64,000 nucleotides of DNA from a bacterium (GCA_030603495.1 JAUVXR010000002.1:62001-126000), one strand, 5' to 3'; positions 26,210-34,618 are shown, counted from the first letter of the stretch. The notes: generated from the sequence alone by a model not told the origin. Translations and numbers: made by a program.

Positions 26210-26285
26210 TGGAGGCGGCGGCCGGAATCGAACCGGCGAATAGCGGTTTTGCAGACCGCTGCCTTAACCACTTGGCTACGCCGCC
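26210..26285 (-). tRNA. tRNA-Cys (anticodon GCA)
   Basis: Minus strand GGCGGCG acceptor paired with CGCCGCC, encoded CCA at 26210-26212, anticodon loop CTGCAAA with GCA, T-arm GGTTCGATTCC. Confidence 0.96.
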
Positions 26286-26295
26286 CCCGAAATAT

Positions 26296-26371
26296 TGGAG
26301 CGGAAGAGGAGATTCGAACTCCCGACCTTCTGCTTGGCAAGCAGATGCTCTACCAACTGAGCTACTTCCGC
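26296..26371 (-). tRNA. tRNA-Gly (anticodon GCC)
   Basis: Acceptor GCGGAAG with CTTCCGC, encoded CCA, anticodon stem-loop TCTGC-TTGCCAA-GCAGA giving GCC, T-arm AGTTCGAATCT. Confidence 0.96.
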
Positions 26372-26389
26372 ACTTGGTTTTCAACGAAT

Positions 26390-26465
26390 TGGAGCGGGAA
26401 AGGGGATTCGAACCCCCGACCCTCAGCTTGGGAAGCTGATGCTCTACCAACTGAGCTATTCCCGC
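26390..26465 (-). tRNA. tRNA-Gly (anticodon CCC)
   Basis: Acceptor GCGGGAA with TTCCCGC, encoded CCA, anticodon loop TTCCCAA. Nearly the same body as the neighbouring tRNA-Gly(GCC). Confidence 0.96.
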
Positions 26466-26500
26466 CCATCGCCACCCGCCGTTACGCCCTTGCCCTTGTC

Positions 26501-26548
26501 CTGTCGTTGAGCCTGTTGTTGAACCTGTCGTTGCACCTGCCGTCAAAT
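26501..26548 (-). repeat. 12-bp tandem repeat between tRNA genes
   Basis: Plus strand CTGTCGTTGAGC, CTGTTGTTGAAC, CTGTCGTTGCAC and a diverged fourth unit. It lies between tRNA-Gly(CCC) and tRNA-Val and would be part of the processed spacer. Confidence 0.7.
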
Positions 26549-26623
26549 GGTGGGCGGTGCAGGGCTTGAACCTGCGACCTCTTCCGTGTGAGGAAAGCGC
26601 TCTCCCGGCTGAGCTAACCGCCC
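26548..26623 (-). tRNA. tRNA-Val (anticodon CAC)
   Basis: Acceptor GGGCGGT with ACCGCCC, encoded CCA, anticodon loop CTCACAC on a CTTTC/GGAAG stem, T-arm GGTTCAAGCCC. Confidence 0.95.
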
Positions 26624-26645
26624 ACTTTGCCGGTCATACTCTAGC

Positions 26646-26733
26646 TGGTGCCGAGGGCGGGATTCGAACCCGCACGAACCTTGCGGTCACTAGCCCCTCA
26701 AGCTAGCGTGTCTGCCAATTCCACCACCTCGGC
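26646..26733 (-). tRNA. tRNA-Leu (anticodon GAG)
   Basis: Acceptor GCCGAGG with CCTCGGC, encoded CCA, anticodon loop TTGAGGG on a CTAGC/GCTAG stem, long variable arm typical of leucine tRNA. First gene of the five-tRNA transcription unit. Confidence 0.96.
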
Positions 26734-26742
26734 GCACCCCAA

Positions 26743-26771
26743 AGTATACCTCTCACGACCGGATTAGTCAA
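26743..26771 (-). promoter_or_regulatory. Promoter of the five-tRNA cluster
   Basis: Minus strand TTGACT (26766-26771), a 17-base spacer and TATACT (26743-26748), ending 9 bases before tRNA-Leu(GAG). Confidence 0.75.
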
Positions 26772-26862
26772 GCTACGAGATGCGAATCTAGGCCCGGTCG
26801 GCAGACTCCGATAACGCGGAAATATACTTGTCATCATGACGTCCAGGAAGAAGCTTTGCTCG

Positions 26863-26974
26863 GCACGCGCAGGCCCAGTGGCAGGTAGGTAAAGACACCG
26901 GAGGTCAGCGGGCGGACGAACCCGCCGCGCACCAGCAGCTTATGACTGGGGATTTCCGCTTCCGCCGGCGTCGG
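26863..26974 (-). pseudogene. Prolyl-tRNA synthetase N-terminal fragment
   Basis: The minus strand reads [20 protein letters not shown] and then [16 protein letters not shown], which matches the start of bacterial ProRS ([29 protein letters not shown]). Frame is lost on both sides: upstream the family's leading residues are replaced and downstream a stop follows after about 10 codons. Only about 37 of some 570 residues remain, so it is a remnant. It lies right next to the tRNA cluster. Confidence 0.75.
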
Positions 26975-27169
26975 ATGGTGCGAGCTGCGGATCGGGGAGC
27001 AGTAGACCTGTCCGGGGCGCTTCCCGCCGCCACGTCGCCACGTTGACCAGGCAGAATGTGGGTCGGCCTGGCGACTCCTTGTGAGGAAAGTAAGTCATCA
27101 CAGCTCCCTCGCCATCTTCCGCCAACTTAGAGCAAGAGATTCGGCGGCTCGTTCAAAGCATTCGCTGCG

Positions 27170-28375
27170 CTAGCTGCTTCCTTGCCAAACGCGCTCGAGG
27201 ACGAACCCCCTCGCAGCGTGAAGCGCAGACAAAGCAGAGCGATTGACATCGATGAAGTTGCCAAAATCGCGATCTTGTTCACGCACGCCGAGACGGTGAA
27301 GCTGGTCTATCTCTGCCTGAGCGTCGTCAAGCAAAGCAAGGTGGGCCTCGAACGTCTCTCTGTACGAGCCCCTTGAAGCTAGGGAGCATTGCCTGTGCAG
27401 GCACTGCAAGTAGTGTCGATACGATTGCTGCTCAGAATAGTCTGTAGACGTTGGCTGAGCACCAGAGAAAAGCACGTCAGCATAGTCTGAGCCGAGGTCC
27501 ACGTCGGGCCGAAGCGAATCGAGCGCGCCATCCCTGTAGGCTATGTCCAGGAAAGGCACTTTGAATTCGGACAACGCTTGCGGACAGTAGTACCACTTTG
27601 CCTTGCGCTTTATGTCGCCAGGTTGACGCTCGTGAAACTTCTCAGGCGCGAACGAACGCACATTAAGCCAAGTGCCGGATGCGATAGCGTCCACGCGTGC
27701 TGTAGCGAGGCAGAGCATCTGATGGCTGCCATAACCGAGGAGCACGTCCTTGTCTTGCAGCTTCAACCCAGCGCACAGAATCAGGAGATTGCCGAGCCAC
27801 ATTGAGTCGTCAACTAGGTATTGGGTCGCTGGATGCTCTGGGACGATGTAAACTCCGCCTACATCCCAGGCTTCGGCGGCATTTAGTGCCATCTCAATCT
27901 GATCCTCGAATCGGAGTGCTTCAGCGGAAAGGCACAACGTTGCAATGCGAGGCCTATCGGTTACCAGATTTGCGGCCTCGTCGATGACCGTGCTCTGCAC
28001 CGCCAACCAGTCATCATCGACACGTTCACCATAGAGTCCCGGGACCACGAATCTGTCCGCACACGCTGAGTCGTTCAAAGCCAGAAGACGCTGCAACAAG
28101 TCAACGAGGGCCGAACCTCCATCCAACATGCTTGTGGCGAAGTCGTCAGGCCAATAGTCGTGATTGACAAGTCGATGATGCGTCGCTCGTGGCTCGAAGA
28201 ACTGCGGATCCAGAAGGTTGCGGCCTCCGCATTTCACAATTTCTGAACCGAAGTGTTGGATCTGCTTGCGGGTCAGATCGCGAGGGCTTAGGATTACCGT
28301 AGCCTCTTCCCAACGCTCCAGCAGATGGCGGCAGTGTGCCATCATCCCATAGCCGAGCTGAAGGTAGAGTTCCAC
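27170..28375 (-). CDS. Hypothetical protein, possible TIM-barrel-like, third gene of kinase/nuclease module
   Basis: A 401-residue cytoplasmic protein with no family I can name. GTG 28375 is chosen since AAGGAGG stands seven bases upstream; the gene begins 12 bases after the kinase stop. Alternating strand-helix pattern with segments such as PRIATLCLSAEALRFEDQIE, WDVGGVYIVPEHPATQYLVD, DKDVLLGYGSHQMLCLATA and VDAIASGTWLNVRSF suggests an alpha/beta barrel of the kind seen in tRNA-guanine transglycosylase-type proteins, but no catalytic site was recognised. As the last gene in a tight operon with a Ser/Thr kinase and a nuclease-like protein, it probably acts with them. What else it may be is open. 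Confidence 0.55.
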   Translation of the reverse strand: MELYLQLGYGMMAHCRHLLERWEEATVILSPRDLTRKQIQHFGSEIVKCGGRNLLDPQFFEPRATHHRLVNHDYWPDDFATSMLDGGSALVDLLQRLLALNDSACADRFVVPGLYGERVDDDWLAVQSTVIDEAANLVTDRPRIATLCLSAEALRFEDQIEMALNAAEAWDVGGVYIVPEHPATQYLVDDSMWLGNLLILCAGLKLQDKDVLLGYGSHQMLCLATARVDAIASGTWLNVRSFAPEKFHERQPGDIKRKAKWYYCPQALSEFKVPFLDIAYRDGALDSLRPDVDLGSDYADVLFSGAQPTSTDYSEQQSYRHYLQCLHRQCSLASRGSYRETFEAHLALLDDAQAEIDQLHRLGVREQDRDFGNFIDVNRSALSALHAARGFVLERVWQGSS

Positions 28376-28387
28376 GAGCTTGCCTCC

Positions 28388-29257
28388 TTAACTCTCGTCC
28401 AGGTTCATTACCGCGCATATCGCGTCAAACCACTGCTTGGCCTGAGCGGCCGACGGCGGGCGCCGAGAGGGGTACTCATCCATCAGCACGGCAAAGAAGC
28501 CGCCCAATTGATTCTCTGGATCTTCGGGAATCTCAAGCGCCGGAGTGGTCATCTTTTCGGTTCTGCGCAGTATGTCCAATTGATCTCTAGCCCCGTCTGC
28601 GAAAGGATGCACGCCCAAAAGACATTCGTACGCCACCACGCCAATCGCGAACAGGTCCGCACGGATGTCGATCTTCTTCTTCAGATTGCGGAATTGCTCA
28701 GGAGCAGCGTATCCTGGTGTGTGAGGGCCGAACTGCGCTTCTGTCGGCGTTATGGACGTCTTGGCAAGATGCCGGGCGATCCCGAAGTCCAGAAGCCTAA
28801 AAGACGCATCTGGGCAAACCATGATGTTTTCCGGCTTAATGTCTCGATGGACTATTTTCTGTTCCTCCATCGCCACAGCCGCCTCAAGCAATACCCTGAC
28901 CAGTTTCAGAACGGTCGGCGTGCAGAGCCTCTGCTTTGCCTTTAGCTCGTTCCGAAGCGTCACGCCTTCGATGAACTCCTCAACGATGTAGACAGCGCAA
29001 CCGTCGACACGCTCAAATGCTCCCGAACCATATAACCGTGCTGTATTGGGGATTTCACACACTGTTGCCACTTCGACCTCACGTTCCAGTCTCAGTCGTT
29101 CGTCGGAATCCGACTCCGGCAGGACCTTTATCACAACCTTGCCATGGTCCTCGTGCACGCCATAGAAAACTGTCCTCTGTCCGCCGCGATCCAGTAGAGT
29201 AACCGCGCTAGTCTTGGGAATATTGGCCTCAACCTCCTGGGCGTTCATCTCTTGCAT
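28388..29257 (-). CDS. Serine/threonine protein kinase (soluble)
   Basis: A 289-residue Hanks-type kinase with no transmembrane segment. It shows the glycine-rich region LLDRGGQRTVFYGVHEDHGK, the VAIK-equivalent VVIKVLPES, the catalytic loop IVHRDIKPENIMV, LLDFGIARH and APEQF. Unlike the PASTA kinase elsewhere in this window, it keeps the arginine of HRD and lacks an external sensor. It is the middle gene of a three-gene operon; gaps are 12 bases on each side. GGGGG lies a few bases before the ATG at 29257, and a second in-frame ATG is three codons on. In this setting it may phosphorylate the nuclease-like or the barrel-like partner. Confidence 0.88.
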   Translation of the reverse strand: MQEMNAQEVEANIPKTSAVTLLDRGGQRTVFYGVHEDHGKVVIKVLPESDSDERLRLEREVEVATVCEIPNTARLYGSGAFERVDGCAVYIVEEFIEGVTLRNELKAKQRLCTPTVLKLVRVLLEAAVAMEEQKIVHRDIKPENIMVCPDASFRLLDFGIARHLAKTSITPTEAQFGPHTPGYAAPEQFRNLKKKIDIRADLFAIGVVAYECLLGVHPFADGARDQLDILRRTEKMTTPALEIPEDPENQLGGFFAVLMDEYPSRRPPSAAQAKQWFDAICAVMNLDES

Positions 29258-29269
29258 GGATTTCCCCCG

Positions 29270-29986
29270 TTAACTGCTCTGAAGACGCCGGCCTATCCAT
29301 TCGTTGAACAGCCATGAGCCATAGGAAGCGGGAATGTGGCCCTTTCGAGCGCTCTCCAGGCGACGCACTCGACCGCCGTTGAGCAGTAGTATCCCCACGC
29401 CGGTTCGACGTGAACGGTCCAAAGCCGTACCGCTGGGGCTCTCGATGGGCGACAGGACATAGGATTGTGACGCGAACCACTGGTCAAGCTGGGCTTGCCG
29501 AAAAGCATTGCGCCAGTTCTTCATTTTCGCTTCCACAGCCACAATTGAACGGAGACCGAACACCCATTTGAGGGGCTTGGGCATCCATTTGCCTCCCGAT
29601 CGCGTGATCATATTGGCATCAAGGAGCCTCTCCAGCGTGCCCAGAAGTGTTCTTGGGTCGACACCAAGCGCGCCAATCAACATGCGCACATCGGCACCCT
29701 TCACACCCACAAGATGATGCATCACCTTGAGATCCACTGGCTTGAGTTCTAGTCGTGTCGCTGGCCAGCGAAAGGCCCTTGGCATATATTGGACAGCAAC
29801 AAGATCAGGGAATCCACTGTCCATCTGAGGCTCATGGAAAAGCGCTACATCGCCCTTCTGCCACCGGAAGCAAGCAGGGACAAACTCCTTGAAGTCCTCA
29901 ACTAGCTCAGCTTCGGGTCCCGCTGCCCCGTTGCGGGCCGCGAGGCCAATGCCGGGATTGCTTCCCCGGAATTCGATGATGTTCAT
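29270..29986 (-). CDS. PD-(D/E)XK-like nuclease with winged-helix insertion
   Basis: A 238-residue cytoplasmic protein. SGFPDLVAVQYMPR gives a P-D motif and IVAVEAKMKNWRNAF gives an E-x-K motif, the two halves of a PD-(D/E)XK nuclease core; about 90 residues between them hold what looks like a winged helix (VKGADVRMLIGALGVDPRTL, LLDANMITRSGGKWMP). A conserved glutamate or hydrophobic strand upstream (ELVEDFKEFV) would form the first helix. ATG 29986 (MNIIEFR) is chosen because GAAGGAG lies at proper distance. As the first gene of the operon with a kinase and an unknown protein, it could be a DNA-cleaving effector. The fold is my reading of motifs, not a verified match. Confidence 0.55.
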   Translation of the reverse strand: MNIIEFRGSNPGIGLAARNGAAGPEAELVEDFKEFVPACFRWQKGDVALFHEPQMDSGFPDLVAVQYMPRAFRWPATRLELKPVDLKVMHHLVGVKGADVRMLIGALGVDPRTLLGTLERLLDANMITRSGGKWMPKPLKWVFGLRSIVAVEAKMKNWRNAFRQAQLDQWFASQSYVLSPIESPSGTALDRSRRTGVGILLLNGGRVRRLESARKGHIPASYGSWLFNEWIGRRLQSS

Positions 29987-30026
29987 CATCAGCTCCTTCT
30001 TTACCATAGCACTCCTATTTATGGCT

Positions 30027-30032
30027 TGTCAA
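30027..30032 (-). promoter_or_regulatory. Possible -35 box of the nuclease-kinase operon
   Basis: A perfect TTGACA on the minus strand, about 40 bases upstream of the first start. The best -10 at normal spacing (TATGGT) would overlap the ribosome binding region, so the promoter call is weak. Confidence 0.3.
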
Positions 30033-30062
30033 CACGCAGGTAACGTACACCCAGACGCCTGA

Positions 30063-30653
30063 CATATACGGAAATCTGGTCAGTCAGCGACGCAGCACCA
30101 CTACGGCGACTATAGCGACCGTCGGGCAACTACTCAAGGCCAATCACTTCCCGCCAGGAACCGCGCCAGTCTGGCGGTCGTCTGCACCAATAGGGCGGTT
30201 GCGTACGCTCTGCCAAATGGCGCACCGACTCTGGCAGCCGAGCCCTATTATCCGTTTGATCAAGCTGCAATGTGGTTCCCCCAGCATGGCGTCTCGCAGG
30301 CTGTCATAGGGCTTTCCTCCTTTTGGCAAACGCCCCTTGAATCGTATCTTCTCATGTTCGAGTTGCCCAAGCAACTGAAGGTATACACTCCCCAGTCAAG
30401 CAGCAGGTACCACCCTCGCGCAGCCTGGGGACTCGAAGAGCTCAGGGACAGGTGTAACCAAGGTGCAGTTGACTATTTGATAGCACCCGACCTATCGGGT
30501 TTGAGCTTTCCCTGGACGGACCCTAGATTCCGGATCATCAACCCGAGAGAAATCGCTCTTCTTGCGTCCGACCAAGCCAAGGGCTTCACCTATGTCACTA
30601 CGTTCTCTGCCCACGGCAGGAGCCTGATCTTGTGCCGCGTTGACAAATAGCCA
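30063..30653 (+). pseudogene. 5'-truncated gene remnant, family unknown
   Basis: The plus-strand frame is open from a TGA near 30060 to a TAG at 30651 but has no credible start: the first ATG (30270) lacks a ribosome binding site and the reading is continuous and protein-like before it (SLAVVCTNRAVAYALPN). The readable part contains AAMWFPQHGVSQAVIGLSSF, DYLIAPDLSGLSFPW and RFRIINPREIALLASDQAKG. It looks like the C-terminal, periplasm-facing domain of a membrane glycosyltransferase, but I cannot name the family. It is the only plus-strand coding remnant in the left half of the window. Confidence 0.45.
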
Positions 30654-30703
30654 CGGACGCAAGCTGAGTCACTGGGCAATGCCCTTTGGCCGGCGAGACG
30701 CAG

Positions 30704-31021
30704 TCAGCCAGAGCGGGAGCGGAGGCCAAGCAGCAAGCCGAGCAGAAAACCGACGGCCATGGGAAGATTGTAGGCGAGCGCGCTGACCCCGGCTTGCAGC
30801 GCATCCCCAGCCAGACCCGGGACGGGCTTCAAATGCTCAAAAAAGGCCGCCCAGTCCCACTCGACCAGACCGTAGTAGCCGAGGATCTGGACCGCGATGA
30901 ACAGGACAACAACCAGACAGCCCAGCGCCCGTGCTGCCGACTTCAATGCCAGCACGGCCAGCCAGCCCAGCAGTATGCCGAGCGCTGCGCTTACTATGAT
31001 TGAGACTACGTAACTGGGCAT
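30704..31021 (-). CDS. FUN14-like small membrane protein
   Basis: A 105-residue membrane protein. SAALGILLGWLAVLALKSAA, ALGCLVVVLFIAVQILGYYG followed by LVEWDW, and LPMAVGFLLGLLLGLRSRSG match the FUN14 family layout: a glycine-zipper helix, a 'Q-L-x-Y-x-G-hydrophobic-x-V-x-W' turn and a final glycine-rich helix. Bacterial FUN14 members have no settled role. The start at 31021 has no Shine-Dalgarno sequence; a 14-base palindrome abuts the ATG instead. It is downstream of the secreted glycosidase-like gene. Confidence 0.7.
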   Translation of the reverse strand: MPSYVVSIIVSAALGILLGWLAVLALKSAARALGCLVVVLFIAVQILGYYGLVEWDWAAFFEHLKPVPGLAGDALQAGVSALAYNLPMAVGFLLGLLLGLRSRSG

Positions 31022-31034
31022 CTGTGATCACAGA
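31021..31034. promoter_or_regulatory. Perfect 14-bp palindrome at the FUN14 start
   Basis: TCTGTGATCACAGA overlaps the start codon region of the FUN14-like gene. TGTGA/TCACA half-sites recall CRP/FNR operators but without the usual 6-base spacer, so the recognised protein is unknown. Confidence 0.3.
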
Positions 31035-31079
31035 GAAGTGGGTTCGCGCCACGCTAGGAGGCGGCCTGGGGACCCCAGA

Positions 31080-33500
31080 TCATCTAGTCGCGTACACATG
31101 CACATCGTGCGGAGCAAAACTGTCTTGGAAGGTGCCGATGGGTGCAGTGAAGTCAGCCCTAGGCGAACCCAATCCCGACGTTCGGACCTCGACGTGTTCA
31201 TCTGGGCTTGGTTCGCCGCGGGTGCCCTGATCGTTGCACGTGATCGCGCGGTGCTCAAACATAACACTTAGCTGGCGCGCTGCAATGTCGGGCAGAGCAA
31301 AGTCCGCTATGACACCCCGGTCTGACGTATTGACCACGACAATGTAGTCGCCGCCGTCGTAGTGCCAGGCGGCCAGATGCAGATCACCGTCGCTGGCCGT
31401 CGGCAGCAGGCGGTGTTTCCCCTGCAAGAACACCGGCGAGAGCCACTGCAGCTCGCGGTTGATCTGGGGCAGCGTTGCCCACAGGTCGGGGGCATCCTGA
31501 CGCAGCCGGAACCGCCTCGTGCCCGGATAGCTGGGAATATCATACCCGTAATAGATCAACCCGGTAGCGCCGTGGACAAGCGCCAGATATGTCATCGCCC
31601 GCACCTCGGCCGAAGTCGGCTGCCGGCCGGAGTCGCTGGGGTCCAGGGCCGCGTCCTCGTACCAGGCCCGCCCGGCCGCCTGGATGACCGCCCACACTGG
31701 GCGCTCGCCATCGGTTGCCTCCACCGCCGCAGCGACGATACGTGCTAGAGAAGTTATCGGCGCCCTGGGCACGGGCAGTGACCAAGCAACCACAATGTCG
31801 GCGAAGTCGCTATAGTAGGGCAGCAGTGAGGGCGAACTAAGGGCCATCAGCGTGGGGTGCGCTGGACTCATTATTTCTAGCTCCTGACACACGGCCGCAG
31901 CCACTTCCGGCGGGGCGGTCTGCTGATCTGGCCGCGGCAGCACGTACCAGCCCAGGAGGGCCGAATTGCCCCCGAACTTGCGCACCAGGTTTTCCCACAA
32001 GTCGCGGCTCGGAGCGGGAATGCCGAGGCCTGTCCGGGGTCCAAGTATGCGTGGCGAAGAGACAATTAGGGATATGCCTTGGTTGTGCGCTTCATCGGCG
32101 AAGGCATAGCTGGCCCGGGACGAGGGAACAACCGCGAAGTTGAAACCGGCACCGGCGATAGGTGCCAGGTCAGTCGACTCGCAAACGTAATAGATGCCGC
32201 GTGGCAATATGGGCATGCCGTTCAGCCACAGCCGACGGTGACGATCGTAGCCTACTTCCGCGGCGGAGGGCGGTAGCCGTTTCAGCACAAGCTGCAAGCT
32301 CTGGCTAAGCTCACCACTGGGTGTGGCCGCCGTGATCAACGTCGTGTAGTTGCCACTGAGCAAGTTATCGGCAGACATGGTGATGACAAAGCGGGTCGGC
32401 CCAATCCGAGTAATGCCGCCGTTGTGCTCCGTCACCTTTGTTCCGGTTTCCGAGATCTCCGCAGTCAGTTCGAGTCGGCGGGCGATATTCTCAACGGCGT
32501 TTATCTGGCCGACAATCTCCAGTGTGTCGATCGGTATGCTGGATAGGAGCGTGCTGCGGAAGGCCGGTTGGGTGAATTGAGCTTCGATCAGTCCAGGGGC
32601 AAGCGTCTGCTGGTGGTCATATATCTCGCCGCTGTCGTCGTCCCTGACTACGAGCTGGAGGGTATGGGGCAAATCGAGCGGCAAGGCGTAGTCAAGATCC
32701 AGCACACCGGTGCCGTTAGCCTTAATGCGCGCCTCTTGCTCCACCCGTTTTCCGTTGCCCCGCTGGTCTACCGCGACAAGCACTACCTGCAGCTCGCGAC
32801 TACGGGAGCTATGGTTGTCTAGACGGACGGTAGTCCGTCGCTTATTGGGCAGCTCATACACCGTTCCCTTACGCACAATCGTCGCCGCCACCTCGTCGGG
32901 GTAGGGGCGCAAGGCCACCTGGTCAACGTAGAATTTCCCCGGACCGGTAAAGCGGAGGATTGGCACCACCTGGCGCGCACCGGGGAGAGCTTCAAACTGC
33001 CACGAGAGCAGACTCCAGTCTTTGGATTCTGGGATATTTTTGGCCTCGGCCTGCAGCGCACGGGTCTGCCACTCCTGTTCGCGGAAATCCTCGGCGAAGG
33101 TCACCAACGACATCTGCACGTCGGGCTCCTGCTCGGTGCGATAATAGCAGGTCAACAACATCTTGTTGCTGCCCAGCTCGCTCATCTCGATCGGCGGTGC
33201 ATACACATCGAACAGAATGAGCTGCTCGGCACTTTCCATCAGCAAGCAGTTGCGGCTCTTGTAGCCCTGCTGGACTACCCTAAGATTCGCCTGAGACCCA
33301 GGCTCGGGCGGAAAGGTACGCCAGCCGACCGGCATTCCCGCCACATCCAGCTCTTCAAATCCCCCATTTGAGAGCAGATTCCCAGCATAAGCGCCGCCAG
33401 GCAGACTGAGCAAAGATGTGATCGCCGCCAGCACCAGCACCATGCGCGTGGTTTGTCCGGCTAAGATCAGCGTTGAATAGGGACACTTGCTACGAGTCAT
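31080..33500 (-). CDS. Secreted glycoside-hydrolase-like TIM-barrel protein with N-terminal carbohydrate-binding-like domain
   Basis: An 806-residue exported protein. ATG 33500 follows GGAGGCGGATA. Signal: MVLVLAAITSLLSLPGGAYA. Residues about 40-200 look like a beta-sandwich carbohydrate-binding module (LLSNGGFEELDVAGMPVGW to PGKFYVDQVALRPY), the pattern of CBM_4_9. The middle region is Ig-like. From about residue 430 a barrel appears (WLNGMPILPRGIYYV, AGAGFNFAVVPSS, LLGWYVLPRPDQ, DIVVAWSLPV, GLIYYGYDIPSYPGTRRF), as in uncharacterised glycosidase-like proteins. Catalytic acids could not be assigned. Last strands (LHLAAWHYDGGDYIVVVNTS) resemble the C-terminal beta domain of such enzymes. Likely acts on surface or environmental polysaccharide. 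Confidence 0.65.
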   Translation of the reverse strand: MTRSKCPYSTLILAGQTTRMVLVLAAITSLLSLPGGAYAGNLLSNGGFEELDVAGMPVGWRTFPPEPGSQANLRVVQQGYKSRNCLLMESAEQLILFDVYAPPIEMSELGSNKMLLTCYYRTEQEPDVQMSLVTFAEDFREQEWQTRALQAEAKNIPESKDWSLLSWQFEALPGARQVVPILRFTGPGKFYVDQVALRPYPDEVAATIVRKGTVYELPNKRRTTVRLDNHSSRSRELQVVLVAVDQRGNGKRVEQEARIKANGTGVLDLDYALPLDLPHTLQLVVRDDDSGEIYDHQQTLAPGLIEAQFTQPAFRSTLLSSIPIDTLEIVGQINAVENIARRLELTAEISETGTKVTEHNGGITRIGPTRFVITMSADNLLSGNYTTLITAATPSGELSQSLQLVLKRLPPSAAEVGYDRHRRLWLNGMPILPRGIYYVCESTDLAPIAGAGFNFAVVPSSRASYAFADEAHNQGISLIVSSPRILGPRTGLGIPAPSRDLWENLVRKFGGNSALLGWYVLPRPDQQTAPPEVAAAVCQELEIMSPAHPTLMALSSPSLLPYYSDFADIVVAWSLPVPRAPITSLARIVAAAVEATDGERPVWAVIQAAGRAWYEDAALDPSDSGRQPTSAEVRAMTYLALVHGATGLIYYGYDIPSYPGTRRFRLRQDAPDLWATLPQINRELQWLSPVFLQGKHRLLPTASDGDLHLAAWHYDGGDYIVVVNTSDRGVIADFALPDIAARQLSVMFEHRAITCNDQGTRGEPSPDEHVEVRTSGLGSPRADFTAPIGTFQDSFAPHDVHVYATR

Positions 33501-33573
33501 TATCCGCCTCCGTTCTCGGCCCAGGGATTCGCGTGGCAGTTGAATCTCCTGCTACCTTGATTCACCGCAGCGG

Positions 33574-34500
33574 CTATTCTCCCTGCCCATCGGTTACCAC
33601 ATAGATGTGCCGGGTCAGCCTCCCCTTGACCACCTGTACCTCTTGGTGGATGCAAAACCCCAGTTGTCGGAGCAGGCGCCGTTCGTCAGCGCCAACCACC
33701 ACGGCCATCCGCCTGACTTGGCTGCGCAGATTGAGCAGAATATCAGTGTGCAGGCCGGGAGCAACCGGGGCAGAATGGCCGTAGGGAAGATCAACCACCG
33801 CCGCATCAAAGCTTCCGGCGATAGTGCAAGCGTCACCGACGAAAATGTTGGGAGACAACCGTAGCGCCCGCAGGTTGGCAGCGGCCTGGTGAGCCAGCGC
33901 TGGGCTTATCTCCATGCCCCAGGCGTGAATACCGTCAGCGAGGGCCTCAGCCACCACTGTTCCACTGCCACAGCACGGATCTAGCAGAAGATCGCCAGGA
34001 GCCGCCACTAGGTTCACCAGCGCCCGGGCCATCCGGGGCGCCAGCGCATGAGAGTAATGGTAAGGACGCCGAACCCCAGCCCGCCAGCGCTGTGCGCTGC
34101 GCGAGATGATAGGCCCGAAATGCCAGCCATCATGGGTGACCACCACCGCAAGCTCCGTTCGCGGATAGTCAAGGTTAGGACGGCCCGATATCAAGTCAGC
34201 GATAGCTTTCTTCAACTCAGTCGCGCTAACTGCCGCCTTAGGCCCAGGCCGGAAGACCTCGATACGGTAGCCCTCAAGCTGAAGCTCAAGCTGGCCTACG
34301 GCCTCTTGCAATTCGGGCCAGTCGCTACCGGTGGCGACTTGCTCGCCGCACAAGCGGATGTAGGCAGCGCGAGTAACGTCTGCACCCATCGCCCCCACAG
34401 CAACTCGGCCTTGGGGTGTGCAACCAGCCACCGCCCACAACTCGGCGCGAGCCAGATCGAGTTCCTCGTCCGGCCCCATCAGCAGATAGAAATGGGCCAA
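33574..34500 (-). CDS. TrmG10/Trm11-like tRNA methyltransferase
   Basis: A 308-residue SAM-dependent methyltransferase of the RNA guanine-N2 type. The N-terminal half is a THUMP-like/ferredoxin-like part without a strong signature. The catalytic half shows the SAM site LLLDPCCGSGTVVAEAL, the acidic strand GMEISP, the D-A motif FVGDACTI and the catalytic VVDLPYG, equivalent to the DPPY of TrmG10/Trm11. Before it, GPIISRSAQRWRAGVRRPYHYSHALAP is split over two conserved elements typical of the family (RPYHYSHALAPR ordering the guanine). It probably methylates G10 of tRNA. The gene stands 73 bases upstream of the secreted protein gene and is not clearly in an operon. Confidence 0.78.
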   Translation of the reverse strand: MAHFYLLMGPDEELDLARAELWAVAGCTPQGRVAVGAMGADVTRAAYIRLCGEQVATGSDWPELQEAVGQLELQLEGYRIEVFRPGPKAAVSATELKKAIADLISGRPNLDYPRTELAVVVTHDGWHFGPIISRSAQRWRAGVRRPYHYSHALAPRMARALVNLVAAPGDLLLDPCCGSGTVVAEALADGIHAWGMEISPALAHQAAANLRALRLSPNIFVGDACTIAGSFDAAVVDLPYGHSAPVAPGLHTDILLNLRSQVRRMAVVVGADERRLLRQLGFCIHQEVQVVKGRLTRHIYVVTDGQGE

Positions 34501-34618
34501 TCACCCCCACCCCCTGGGGGACTGCCAACGCAGGTGCAACTGCAGCAATAGTGAGGCTCGCCGCCGAGTCTGGGGCACGGCCCAACCAGTGCGCTATGCG
34601 GGCCCCCGCCGGCAGACG

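Noticed and set aside
26940..27125. A 61-codon minus-strand frame beginning MAEDGEGAV
   Set aside because: It crosses the ProRS remnant in a different frame; although GAGGGAGC stands before an internal ATG, no family is seen.
30144..30374. A 76-codon minus-strand frame over the truncated plus-strand remnant
   Set aside because: No ribosome binding site; the plus-strand reading is more protein-like.
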